Below are positions 1 through 13,326 of a DNA stretch of 64,000 bases, one piece after another. A program made the translations under genes and the position numbers. Source of the stretch: Cololabis saira (taxonomy: Eukaryota; Chordata; Actinopteri; Beloniformes; Belonidae); assembly GCF_033807715.1 (NCBI RefSeq), contig NC_084591.1:27314090-27378089 (forward strand), in the 5' to 3' direction. Numbering within the stretch: position 1 is the stretch's first letter; the number at the start of each line of letters is the position of its first letter. The notes below the pieces were generated by a model. That model searched no databases and was not told where the DNA came from. It worked only from the letters and a program-made list of their open reading frames with translations.

Positions 1-1266
1 TCACAGGAAACCTGTTTCTGGTGTGGGTCAAGGAAAACTCCAGATTTGGGCCAAGTTTGGATCAAACGTTCTCTCCTATCTGGAGACTCTAATATCGGTC
101 TCCTTTTAGCTTGATTTTGTTTTTGTCTGCCGTCCCTTCTGGCATACAGAGTGTTGGCTTCCTGAGCTTTATTTTGTTAAGTGAACGCAGCTGCTGCTGG
201 AAATGAGAACAATAAAAGGAGGTGAACAGAATCACTAAAGTGTCAGCCAGTAAAACTGCAAACAACAGATATGCCTCTTTTAAGCTGCAAAGATCTTGAA
301 AGGAATTTTAAAAACCATGCTGATTTAAAACCTTCTATAACACGTAAACAGCACAAAAGCCTAGAAATAATTCTGTTTGTTCATCAGAACATCTTTGAGC
401 TCACATCATCTGCCGTATGTTTATAAAAGTCTTATCAGTGAAGCTTCACAGAGATGCATCTTTTTGAGCAAGGCTCTTCTGATTGACTGTGGCTTTCAAG
501 ATGACACACTTTATTATTATTAATGTTGTACAGAACAAGTCAAATATACTATGTGCAGTGTTGAATCGTTTTCTTTAAAGAAAATGTTTCTCAAAAACCC
601 TAAATAACTTTTGTATCTCAGTTGTTTTTACTGCTGTTTGTTGTTTTGTTCTTTTCCCCAATAGTCACCTGGGGAAAACGTTGAATACAATATTAAATCT
701 GTGTGCGCTGTAGCTCTTAACCATGTTTAGTAGCACATTGGTGCAGATGGAGCATTCGCATTGATCCCCTATTTTAATAGTTTATTGTTTAAGAAGCTCA
801 ACAAGAGACAAACTGTATTATAACAACAAATGGCCATATATGTTATTAACTTTCTGACTGTATTCTTATTGATTCAGTTGTGTGTTTTATTCTACATGAT
901 AATGCAGAGTAGGATGTGTATAATATGATCTGAACAAGGTCTCCTGTGCAGTAAAATGACAATCTTTTGTACTGAGCTCCCACGATGAATAAATGAATAT
1001 TTCCAAACCGGGATATGGAAAACAGTCCTTCATCATCATTATTAGGTATGCTGATCATCAAGTGTTCAGCTGGAAGAACGTCCACATCGGTGGAACAAAT
1101 TCAGTTCCCGTTCATACAGATCTTGAGTCTATAGTCAATCAATACAGTGCTGAGATTGGCAATGCAACACTTGTGAGGCTCTGCTGTCTTGCTCTGCGAC
1201 AGTAACAGCAGGGCCGGGTCTCCTCTCGCCTCCCGACCACCTTTCATGTCATTAGTACGTGAGAAA
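1..1266. other. Non-coding DNA, nothing recognised
   Basis: AT-rich single-copy-looking sequence. The open frames are short, lack plausible splice contexts and resemble no family I know. No RNA gene or mobile element could be recognised by eye. Confidence 0.6.
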
Positions 1267-1274
1267 GTGTGTGT

Positions 1275-1333
<59 letters not shown>
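1267..1333. repeat. (GT)n microsatellite
   Basis: Alternating GT dinucleotides with one GA interruption near 1279. On the opposite strand it yields a spurious His-Thr repeat reading frame. Confidence 0.97.
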
Positions 1334-1334
<1 letters not shown>

Positions 1335-4300
1335 CCAGCTGCCACAATCACACTTTAAAAACGTATAAAACATGGGGATCACGTAAGTGAGGAATGAAAG
1401 ATTTGATCATTTATTTATCATTCTCTTGTTTGAGTAACAAATCTAGAGGTTTCGATCGGACCCCGGCATGACTATCTCTGAAAAGTGAATCTGCGCAGCT
1501 GCTGCCGGTCTGGTTGATAGTTATTTCAGTGGACTTATCCATCAAGTTTTCAACAGCTCAGTCTTTCACAGCAAAACTTGTGTAACAATGTTAGTATGGA
1601 TCAGAACATTCTTCATCTTATCAGTAATCGTTAAATCTCTGAGGCTGAAATAGTAGTGATTTTGGTGTTAATTGTTTCACTGGCGTGATTAAATCTCACT
1701 GGAGTTTAAACAAATCTATCCCAGTGAGGTGGATGTCTACCTCTGTGAGTGAGTCATTACGGTCTCATTAGCTAGATCGATCCCTTCTGATCCACATGTT
1801 TGAGCTCCTTCTTAGAATCATTCTTTAATATCTTCAAGCTTTATCCCCTCCGTAACTCTGAACAAGATTAAGCAGGTAAAGAAGATGGATGGATGAGTAG
1901 ATACAAGTCCTGAAAAATATGCACTTGTTTTTCAAATCAGCTCCATCCTCTTGTCCAAATATTGTCATTTCCTTTCACAGTAACAGAAACAGGAGGAAGT
2001 CTTTTCTGTTTTTCTTTCTCGCTTTCCCCCAGGTTGAATTGTGCGCTCTGTGACGGACTGGCTCAGATCTCGCTCAATCCCTAGAAAATCCCCTGCCTCA
2101 ATCTTCACCTCTGTCTTTTGAATATAAAAACCCCTTGAATCTGCATCCGCCTCAGTGACTGCATTTTGGGTTCAAAACATCAGGAGCGATATGATAAAAC
2201 TGTGCCACCCTTTTCAGCATTAATGCACCCAGGATCGGGTGTTGAACAGTTCTCCTGCTTTAAATAAACAGCTTCTGATTTTGTTAATTCTTTTTTCAGC
2301 AATATAATGTGATGCAAAGAGCATTAAGCAGCTCCGTTGCCTTTTGAAACCTTTGCATCCTGCAAACTGAGGATGTCTGGTCTCAGTATTTTCAGCTGCC
2401 AGATTCTGTTCATCCCACGCAATTAACCTCAGACAGCCTTGATGAGTTTTTGGTGCTTCCAAAAAGAAATATAGTTTCTGAATTATTTGTTCAGCTGGCA
2501 TCCAATCTTAAATCTTATTTTTTTCCTCTTTTTTAAGAGTTTGGTGATTACTTTATCTTAAACTGCAGCTGCAATGAACAGATGCATGCTCTAGAAGTTC
2601 ATGTGAATAAATCCCAAACACTCAGTGACACTTCTGTTATTGTTTCTTGAAGCATAAATACAGTTATAGTTTTTTTATTTCCCTTTATTCTGTACACTTT
2701 GCAGACATTGGCTCCAGACGCCAGGTTTTACACTGTATGAACAAAATACTCAAAATGCATTCAAACAATGCAAGTTTTTATGAATAGCATCATATTATGA
2801 GAGAAGAATTTGTCTATTTTTTTACCTTCTAAACATTTTGCTCATAAATATTTTAAGGACGAGGGAAACTGCTGGCAGAGGGAAACCCACTTTACTTTGT
2901 TTCTGCTCGTGATTTGCGGCGTAATCCAATGAGTCAACATGAAAACTAATGCTGGAACAAGCAAAGCAGGTCTTCCATATTTACCCATTTGCTTTACATA
3001 CGCCTCTTTGCAGGGTTCACTGAGGGAGACGCAGATGGGGAAGAGGATCAGCTGTTTGGTGCTCTCAGGTGTAATTAAGAAAGGGCTCGGTCACACAGAA
3101 AGTCCCCAGGAGGCCCGAAGCAGCGCAGAGGTTTTCTTCACGCCTCGGAGAACAGCGAGATTCCAGCAGCAGGCTTCCTTGGGCTTGTTACAGTCAGAGA
3201 CTGTAAATATATCAGCTTAATTGCCGCGGCATCTCTCAGACCATCTGTGTGTGTGTGTGTGAGAACGTGCTTGAGCAGCGGGTCCATGTCCGTCTCATGG
3301 CGGGCTGCCTACGTGTTTGAGTTTAAGCGAGCTGAGTCGATACAGAGACAGAGTGCAAATGAAGTTAAAAAAAATAATCAACAAAAACAGGCAGGAAATT
3401 GTGCTTAGACAAGTTGTTACTCAGTCTTTGTTCACTCAGGCTCGTTCAACTTTTGCAGAACACTCCAAGATTTGTGACCGGAATACCAACATGGGGATTA
3501 TCTTTTTTATTTATATATTTCTTTTTTTTTTTTGTCTTACATGCCCACATGTGCACACTGCAACAATCAAAATCACAGCTGGTGGATGTTAGAGAAATTC
3601 CCCCTCGGCTCCCTCCACCACATCAGCTGCCTCCAACACGCCCCTTCCTCGTGGGGCAGCTGGGTTTCTCCATCAGGAGGCCTTGTTCAGTAGAATCAGC
3701 ACGTCTGCTCGGCGCTCCCTGGTGACTGCAGGGCTGAGCCTGCTGAGGCCCGATCTGCTGTAATTTGCCAGGCCCATTACTCCCACAAATGTGATGGCTG
3801 CGAGCCCTGCGAGAGTGAAACAGTTGGTGGGATAAAGAGATGTAGAGGAGGAGAGGATGAGAGCAGGGTACCTCGCTGTTGCTGATGTCTAGCCATGGTG
3901 TCTGAGAGTGTGGGATGGTTTGTGCTAATGGCACCAATTATGCACGAGAGAGCACTGCTGATGGGCTGGTTTTAGAGCAAAATTGCTCAGGGGTAATGGT
4001 TGCAGCGAGGGGCCTTTGAGGCCCAAACTACCAAAAAAGAAAAAAAAAATGGATGTTTGAGATAGGAAGAGAGATGGGCCACTGGGGACTTCACTTTCCT
4101 GATAGAGGCCTCTGTTACCCAGGCATGTGTTTGGTTGGATCGTAGCCATTCGGGGATTTATGTATGTTATTTTCAGAGCGGCTATCCAAGCGAGACTTGG
4201 AACAATCAAATGCTTTCAATAAAACTGACTTCCTCTGGAAGTCTCAGAGGATTTCAGTGGATTTGATTTGAAGTCTATAACCTCAGAAACTGGTGGGAGT

Positions 4301-5584
4301 GAGGCTGAGTTACTGTGATGCTTACTGTCTCCCACACTGTAAAACTTAACCTGCTGTGTGATGAAAGCGTTGCAGTACAGGAGGCATCTCAAATTATCAG
4401 CCTGTTTTCACCCTCTCAAATTGTATGATAATTCGAGGCGGAATATTTCTTGTCTATCTGTTTATCTACCCATAAGGGAAGATTTTGCCTTGCAAGCAAA
4501 AGAAAAAAACGCTCTCAGTTGGTAAATCAGACAATTTGCCATCACATAATTAATTTATCTAGCTTAGGAGGAGCATAAAAGTGTTAATGGGTGGCAAAAG
4601 AAAACTTAGAGCTTCAGTCAGCACTGCTCTGCCGCTTGAGCCTTTGCTCAGAAGTTTTTTTTTGCACATATGTTCCACACTACAAAACAACAAAGCCAAC
4701 TGATTAGGTCCTGTACAGAAAAAGCTAGATTAAAGCTGACCTTAAAGAAAGAAGAAGAAAAATAAAGCTCAGAAGACAATAAAATAGAAATGAGACCATT
4801 TAAATTCAAGAGATCTCTCGTTCAAAAGCAATCACACAGTTGTGTGCTGTGAACTCAGGCCGGCACAGCCAAGCCTTTGATGCACAGATGGTGTGTGTTA
4901 ACGTTCTCCTTCCACCTCCTGCTCTTCCTCTGGTGTAATCTCTCTGTCTCTGCCATCCCTCATGTCTCGCATTCTTCCTACCGCTCGTCAGCCTGTGTAT
5001 CACTCAGTAGTAAGCTCTCATTCTGCTCTCGCTGAAGTACTTCAAGCGGCACACCTGAGTTAAAGCGATGCAAAACTGTCCAGCAGGGTTGGGAGCGCCA
5101 CGATAGTTGTGAAAGCTTGCTGCATCCAGACCGGCTGGCTTTGAAAAGAACAAAAAAAAAAGAGAAAGAATCAAACACAGTGTTTAAAATTGCCTCGAAA
5201 ATGATTACAGTAAAAATATGTACTATTTATTGGATTTTGCAATCAAAGGAAATAGTGATGTGAACATTGTTTTTCTTTTTTTGTGGGGGGCATTTTCTTT
5301 TCTAACAGATCTTTTTTGTAGAGGTTGGATTCTTTCAATAGTGTCTGCAGAGACCAACGGCCGCTCCGCCACGATGTCTGCTAGCTTTCATCAGCTGCTA
5401 TCTGCTGGAGAACTGAGGGGGAGCTGCTTGAAACACAATTCAATTCTTATGTAAATTTAAAAAATGACAAACAAAGGAATCTTGAATTGTCTGCATCATA
5501 AAAGAAGCACCATTTTTTATTTGTACATCCAACGTTGAATACTAAAAAGTGAACAGGTTTCACGCTGACAGAACTTCGAAATGC
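1334..5584. other. Non-coding DNA with one repeat tail
   Basis: No gene recognised. Apart from the short repeat tail at 1847-1897, the sequence looks like ordinary intergenic DNA with homopolymer T and A runs. The open frames around 3317-3725 and 3623-4209 have no recognisable motifs. Confidence 0.55.
1847..1897 (+). repeat. Fragment of a dispersed teleost repeat (LINE-like 3' tail)
   Basis: The segment reads 'taactctgaacaagattaag' followed by 'aagaagatggatggatga'. This is the familiar ending of a dispersed fish repeat (the 'ataagcggaagaagatggatgg' tail). Only the tail is present. The family is recognised from memory, so its classification as a LINE tail is an inference. Confidence 0.5.
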
Positions 5585-5902
5585 GCTTGACTTGCGTAAG
5601 CTTCACCATTTTATTCAAGTCATGTCAAACATGCTAATGCTTCAGTCTTCAGACCTTCATCAGGTCACATTTTGTCCTGAGAGAGACTGTTTTAATGCTG
5701 TCAATTACTCTCAAAAAAAAGATACACATGTGGCCTTAGGAGGTCAATTATCATGTGACCTTTTGGACCAATCACCTGCCAGTTCCTGTGTATAAATGAC
5801 AAGACCTGTTTGTTACTTCATGCTCCGGTGAAGGCCAGCGGGCTGCAGCATTAGCATGTTGACATGGATGGAATAAATTAGTGAAGTCGACGTGAGTCAA
5901 GC
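5585..5902. mobile_element. Foldback (inverted-repeat) element
   Basis: The left arm at 5585-5640 (starting gcttgacttgcg, ending catgctaatgc) is an imperfect reverse complement of the right arm at 5848-5902 (starting gcattagcatg, ending gagtcaagc). The arms are about 55 bases each around a spacer of about 207 bases. No coding potential is seen. Long subterminal arms with little else are typical of non-autonomous foldback DNA elements or MITEs. No clear target-site duplication could be assigned, so the superfamily is unknown. Confidence 0.65.
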
Positions 5903-6936
5903 TTGTCCCGAAGTTTTATTTATGCAATACCTGTTTACCTTTAGCATTCCTTGCAGAATAAGAATATGTAGTTTTGTTACCACAAACCTACCCGGAAACT
6001 GGAAAGTGCATCTGTTCCAGGATTTGAAGGTCGCTATTGAGTCCGTCACTTAGACATGAAACTAAAGCTCATTATCGCACATTATATTTAACATTTGAAA
6101 ATTAGATGTCATAGTTTCACATTTGTTGTGCATTCCGCCGTCACCACCACTCAACCACAGCGGTTGTCACGCCTCCGTTTTTCCTGCATTTACGACAGTA
6201 CGCTGTCTGGAACAATTAGTAAGCTTTTCCTGAGTGCTCTGACAGAGAGAGAACCAGATGGCCCCGACTGTACACAAGGTCAGAGAAAATTAAATCAGTG
6301 CGCCTGTGGCTTTATGAACCCATTCAGACATTGCGGCCACGCGGTTGCTCTCTGGGTACAACAGGTACAACACAGCATGCAGATTGTGCAAGTGCATAAC
6401 TGGATGACATAAATGTACTAGGGAACATTATGAACCATGAATGACATTCAGTGCTAAATGAATGAATAGGCCTATGATAAACAAAAACAAAAAACGAATG
6501 CATTTGATTTAAAAGCACGTTTTTCAATAAATAAAACCATATAAATGAGGCTGGAGGACATAATAATATAGAAAGTAAAATGATACGATAAATGTAATTT
6601 TCAAAATGGGACTTAAAATCCTTATCTTGAATACTTTAACCATGTAACACTGGCAAGATATAAAAAAATAAACAAATAAATCCAGCAGTGACCTACTACG
6701 GCATGATGGATGCACTGGGCGTGCTTAGTATCCATGCAAATAGAAGAATTAGTTGAGATCAAATCTTCGGGAACAACAATGATTTCCCCGCCAGTAAGCA
6801 CCTCAATCTCCATTTTTGAATTCTGCCCTTTTCGTCTTCTCAGAGGCTGCTGTGATATACCGTGAAGGACCACTGATCAGCATAATCACTTTAATGCATC
6901 AGCAGTCCTGAGGTGCTGCGCATTTACCATTTATGG

Positions 6937-6991
<55 letters not shown>

Positions 6992-9900
6992 CGTAGAGGG
7001 CATGATATTAGGATGATGTACCTATTCACGTTTCCCTGAGAGCGCTGAATTTTGTTTTTCAGTGACGAAAGCATTAATTTGATGCTCTAAATACCGTACC
7101 ACATACAATTTTACATCTTTAAAAGCATCCCTGGGTCCTCTTGTTTATGACACAAATATTTACTTCACAGTATTCATGATGACAGAACGCCTTAGTCCAT
7201 TTTGAACAGATTTCGAAAGGGAGAAAGAAAAAAGTGAAAGAGAAAGGATGGACTGAGATGGCCAAAAATGTGTGTAGATCCACTTTGCTCATGTGATGCA
7301 AACACCACTGAGCTGTGATACAGTAAGTCGTGGTGCGTAAGAGAGAAACTGTTTTCACAAGACCTGGTTGTCCCTGTTAACTCTGAAGAAGCAATACAGA
7401 TTTTCTTCCAAAATGTAAAGCTGCAGGGTGAGTCAAAATCAGACTTTGAGCTTTTTCTGCCCTAAAACGCCAAGAGGTACAACACTGTAACGTTAGACAT
7501 CTGAAGTTTTCATATCTCAAGCAGTTTTGAAAATTTTAAAGGATGCTTCAAAGTTCCTCTTCCAGCCGACCATCAGAGATGTCGTGGTAATTTTTAAAAG
7601 TAGATAGCGTAGCATGTCATCTCAGGCGTTGCCTCTCTGTGAATGAAATGACTAAAGAGAACCTTTTAGAATCAGAAGATGCCGCTCGAGTAAAGACAAG
7701 CTGACTTCTTTTCTTGTGTCTTCAAAAAAAGTTCACATCTCATACAAAAGACTTTTTGACTTTTATGAGTCAGTCAGGGCTGCAGAAGCTTTTCAGACGA
7801 GAGGCGAAGCATCTCAGAACAAAGGAAGAAATTCAGTTTCTTTCTGTTTGAGGACAGTCACAACCTGCATCACAGAGAATCCACACCCACACCAGAGGAT
7901 GCACATCTGACACACTCCAGACCTTTATAAGGGCTCCTCTGAGCTGGCAGGCGATCCCCAAAGCATTCCAGTTATTTATGCATTTAATGTGTTTTATTTC
8001 ATTTGACATGGATATAAATGCAATGTAATTAGTTCCTCTCACCACCAGCTGGTAAATGTAAGTCAAGCTATGTCTGAGGAGGATGAAGAAGAAGAAAAAG
8101 CACAGAAAAAAGAATCATACCAACCCTACTGGTAGATGACAAATTAAAGGTACCGGTAAACGTGAATAAATGAGTGGAGAAACACAATGAATGCAAATGT
8201 CAGCACAACGCTGCACTGCATGAAATAGCTCATTAGCATCCAATCATCCTCTGCGACGTGTCAACATCCTGAACAGTTGTTCTGAGTTTCTGTCAGGCGA
8301 AAAAATTGAAGTGATAAAGAAATGGAGTTTAGGAAAGACAAAATGGGTTTAAATTTGGGGTGGATGATGCAAATTCAAAGTCTGTGATAATTTGGGATGC
8401 ATTTTTATGGATTCATGTCATATGACGGCAAAAAGTGAAGAGCAACTTCTCTGCGGATGACAGAAAAAGTCAATCTAGGATGTGAAAATGAAGGCTGTGT
8501 CGAGCTGGCGGGAAGTCAGACACGAGAATAGCATAGAGAACCTGGTCAATTTTCAAGATAAAACATCACAAGCGAGCTCTGACTCATGCATCAATAATGG
8601 CCGCAGGTATGTGGTTTAGAGAGTCTCAGAAGAGAGTTCAACCACATACAAGGAGTTAAAGTCTGAAGAATAACTAAAGGACAAGAAATTGCTGACTACC
8701 AATGGGACCAGAAGTTGTGTCTTCACAGCTGTTTTACCTGCTTATTAATCCTACCCCCCACCCCACCCACACACACACACATAACGACAGCCTTTTTTTA
8801 TTATTGTTTTTGAGAGTAAGATTATGCAAGGTCACAAAATCCCCACTCTCATTTGATCAAGTTTACATGTTTAAAACTACAGTCAAGGGTTTTCTCCACA
8901 TTCGTGGGGTCAGAATGGTTACTGAGTGCTCTGATGATGACAATTATTTGAACCATATGAGATTGCTCTGCACCCATAATAATCTAAACACCAAACAAGG
9001 GAGTTTGTTCATTTGTTCACTATCCAGACCAGCAATTGTTCTTGCACCACGTTGCTGAGACGCTTTTTCCACTCTCTCCTCTGTCTCTGGTGAAATGTGT
9101 TATACTGTGTGTAAAACTCTGACTTTAAATGAAAAATAAAAAAAGAGGGGAGGGGGGTGCTTGCATGGTGTTATTACTGTTTAAGTGACTTCTTGAAAAG
9201 TCCTTAGATGTTGCCAGAGCAACACTCAGGAGAAACGGAGAAAGCCTCGTGTTGCGTCTGTGGTTTGCTAAATTGAATTGATCTAATTTATCTGTCTCTT
9301 CTGGCACACAAGTGGATGAAATGAGATTTCTGCTCACCTGGTTATTGCACATACAGCAAAGGAGACCTGAATAAAGGGATGGTTGCTTTAGTGCTTTGAA
9401 ATTTGATGAAGAGCACAGAATCTGTAGCTTTCCTTCACTGGCAAACTTTGTCAGAGCTGCCTGCCCTTGGGACGGGTTGACTGAAGGTGCGCTAGTGGGG
9501 GAGCATTTCCATCCTCAGCACAGTCAGAGACGGTCGTCACCTTAAATCAGATATCGAGGCGAATCACAGAAATATGGAGAACAAAGAGTGCAGATTGGTG
9601 GAGTATTCTGGGAAAATAAAAATGAGAATGTTTCTGGGTCCTTAATTCAAGTATGTGCATATCTGAGTTTGTTCTCTTTACATGTGCGAGTTAGAAAGAA
9701 GTGTGGGCAAAGCTAAATGAGGAGGTGGTCCGTGGAGGATTCGGCGCTCTCGCAGATACGATCCAACTTTTTCTACAAATCTCTGAAGCTGCGGGGGCGT
9801 TTGGCTGCTTAGAATCAGAGAATCGATGCTGTAGGCAGGCGGAGGGAGGGATCAGAGCGCGGAGGAGAGGAGGACGCCTGTATCCCTTATTCTTGGCAGC

Positions 9901-12143
9901 TTGTCATTCATTGTGACTTGTGTGTGCTGGAACCCTGGAGCTCCAGAATAAGCTTGCTCTTTACCTGCGTGGGTAGAGTCCAACCTCCTCCTAACATTTC
10001 TGAGATTGTTTTATAATTATTTCACATCAAATTAAAATTTTCTTTATTTTTTTGTCCATAAAAATAAAGAAAAGCTGAAAAAAGCAACCAGCAATTTTGA
10101 GCCGTCTAATGTTTTTGGCAGGTCGGCAAATTATGGACCAGTTGCCTCAGCTTGTATATTTTCTCAAGAATCCACTAATTCCTTTGGATAGTTTTCAAGC
10201 GTTTCTCGATAACAACAGATATTCAACTTGGTTTTGAAAATAGACACAGCCCAGATTTATGCATAGCTTAAACAGATCTGTTAGTGCATAGGGCATATAC
10301 TATTACAACATTCAGTATATGTGCTTATTAGATGTGGATAAAGGCTTTGGCCAAATTAATCACTGCACATGTTTTATTAATCAGTACAACCGAGGACGCT
10401 CTCTCTATTTGATGAAGATCAGACTATGGAAGCCAAACATGGCAGAAAGAGTTGTGCACTCTTCTTTATGACTATCTGGACCTCACTAAGTGAATTATTG
10501 TAACCGGTTCTTTTGGACTTGTACCGGTACATTGATAATATTTATTAAGAGCTGAATGAATGCAAGACTAGATATATGTTGGGGAGATTAGTCTTCTTAA
10601 TCATGTGCATTGATGACCTGATCGTCCATTCTTCTAGTGATGTGCTACTGTGTTAAGAACGCACCCAAGTCGCAGTGTTTAGTGTGGCATAATATTCAAC
10701 TCATTGTATCTGTTTTCCTCAGCTCAGAATACAGCAGATTTTGACCAACTTGAGCAAGGAAAACCAAGTAATGTGAGGGGTTATCATATCAATTAATAAT
10801 CCCCAATAAGTGATCACCCTCTCAAGGGGAGATTTTTCACATCACAAAGCCTCTTCTGATGCGACATGTGTGATGCACCTCCCCTGGTAGACATCTGAAA
10901 AGCACCCCGAGCAGATGTCCACACCACCTACGCTGGTAAAAGGACGCCTCAAGGCAGATCCAATTCTCACTCGAAAGATTATTTCTCATTTTAGGAACCT
11001 CTCTGTGTCCTCCCGGTAGTCCTAGAAGACCTGACTGGTGATGTCTGCTCATATTCTGGCCTGATACCAGATAGGTGGTTAGGTGGAGGAATCACAGATA
11101 AGCTAATAATGACAATTGATGCCATCACAGGAGTAAATCTGTGCACGCGGGAAAATATGGTCTTATTTAGACATGCAAACCTCACGTGTGCACATTACAA
11201 TAAAACAAGCCGTTTGGGAGCTTACTGTAATCCTTTTTATACACCCCAATTGTGCAGTAGAGTAAAGACAAAACATAAAAAGCTTTAGGTGGCATTTCAA
11301 GGTGTATTCAAAATGTTGTCAATGCTCCCATTAAACAAGCGCAAGACACATGTTTGTATAATGTGATGTAGGAGGAAGAGGTGGATAAGAGGGTTTTCAT
11401 TAACAAAAGGAGATGCAGAAATGGAGACGGGGAAGCCAAAAATCCGAAGACAGAGAAAGCCCAACTAAAATAAACAGATCAGTCATGACTACCCACTTAA
11501 TTAAAATGAGCTCTGACAATCCGAGCTCTGGATAAAACACACATTTGTAGGAGGTCTTGGAGTGTTTCGCCCCTTTAACATTGACCGACGTAGGGTGGTG
11601 TGTTGAGCTGCCCCGCGAATAACCCGCCTCCGAGGGTGGTGTTAACCGCGAGTCAGGTCTAATGTAAACAGAACTAACGCGGGGTGGCGGGTCGTGGGAA
11701 GGGGTTTGTTGATCACGTAACCTCAGTTCAACCCTTCCTGAATATGTCGAGAAACCTGGTGGGGTCCTGCTGGGGGAGGTGGCTGCTGTTGGGGAATTAT
11801 AAAGCCATGTCTGGGTTTGCTACTGGTCTACAAAAACATATAGGTTCCAAGCCAAGACTGTAAATATGACGAATATGGACGAAGCTTCAATCTGAGGTTT
11901 CTGTAGAGCCGATTTGAAACCTCTTTTTCCTCATACTGTGCGCTTCCATGTTGCCCAGGAAGCCAAAATTGAACACGCCCACCATATTTAAATCATAGTT
12001 AACTGTAGTTAACCAGCGCCTTCAACCGATCCCCGTGAAACAGCTGCCGGCAGACATTTACTGTAGAACTTCATTCAGATGTTATTTCTGTGCCAATTAA
12101 AAAAATAACACCACATTTAGCCGAAGCTGGGTTATTATACACT
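5903..12143. other. Non-coding DNA
   Basis: No gene recognised. It contains a GT microsatellite at 6941-6994 and short A- or T-rich tracts. A GC-rich patch around 11580-11700 has repeated GGGTGGTG-like words of unknown meaning. The segment 11830-12060 resembles part of the dispersed repeat described at 56385-57090. Confidence 0.5.
6941..6994. repeat. (GT)n microsatellite
   Basis: Uninterrupted GT dinucleotides, ending in GCGTGCGT. Confidence 0.97.
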
Positions 12144-13201
12144 CAGGGCCGGCCCCAGCCTCCATGGGGCCCTAAGCAAAATTTGATTTTGGGTCCCTCT
12201 ATTACTGCCAATAATACTGATTATTGATCATTCACACACCCATTTCATGTTCTTCCCTGTCATTACAAATACACTAGTAAAACTAGATGTAAGAACTTTT
12301 TGTTGTAGTTAGATTGTAATCCACAGTGATTAAGACCGTGGAAGCAGACAACAGATTAACAAAGTTGCAGAAAAATATTTCAATTAAATATTGCAAAGTC
12401 AGCAACTGCCCTTACTGGCCACACAGAGAAGCAATAGATAAAACGTAAAAGAGCTGCACAGTTGCAGCAGTGTTGTTTTCATCATCCTATTGTCAGCCTG
12501 GCAGGTTTTTACCCATCTAAGGTTTTTAATCTGAAATGGGAGCAAATTCAGCTACAAGAGCGGCCTGGGGTTGATTTACACTTAATATTTAAAGTGATAT
12601 GGTACTCAGTGTGAGTGTCATTTACGGTGTAGGCCTACTAAAAGAAACAAAATAATCATTTATAAACCATTTACTGTAAACGTGTTATCTACTTTATTTT
12701 TGGTTTTAAACAAACTGCAACAGCAATGTGCAACAAAAATTTGAAGTGGAACAACAACAATTAAGTGCAACAACAAAGTACTACAAAAACTAGAACTATA
12801 ATTAAAATCACTCAACTTAGATAAACAGTACCTCGTCAATATGTTCTCCATAAGAATAAATTCAAATGTACAAAGACAGACGTTATTAAATAAAACAACC
12901 TACTTCTCAGATGCGAAGTGCACGGTTGAATGAACACATTAGTGGAGTTCTGGAGCCGAGAGGCAGCAGTCAACATGCCAGCAGTATCTACTCTAGTCTG
13001 TTAACATAATATTGTTTATGTAATAATATTAATTATTGTGTTTTTGTACAATAACATACCTTTGATAATATATGAATCATCACTCACACATAAAAAAATA
13101 ATTTTATTTTTTATTTTATTTTTTTTCATTCTTGGGGGGCCCCTAGTGGTCACGGGGCCCTAACCAGCCGCTTAGTTCGCTTATGGCTTGTGCCGGCTCT
13201 G
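12144..13201. mobile_element. Non-autonomous hAT-type DNA transposon
   Basis: The element begins CAGGGCCGGC and ends GCCGGCTCTG, an inverted terminal pair. It is flanked on both sides by the identical 8-base word TATACACT (12136-12143 and 13202-13209). An 8-base duplication with CAGGG-like ends is diagnostic of the hAT superfamily. Subterminal sequence includes 'ggggccctaagcaaaattt' on the left and a related 'ggggccctaacc' on the right. The roughly 1.06 kb interior is AT-rich and has no transposase reading frame, so it depends on a partner element for movement. A related, partly coding remnant lies at 57487-58200. Confidence 0.88.
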
Positions 13202-13326
13202 TATACACTGCTGGTTACTTCACTTAGCTTCATAGTATGATGATAATGACAGATGAGGAAGGAATAACGGCTAGCCACTTGCTGAACCAAAATCATATTA
13301 GAAATAAAGGTAGCCTATTGTTTTAA

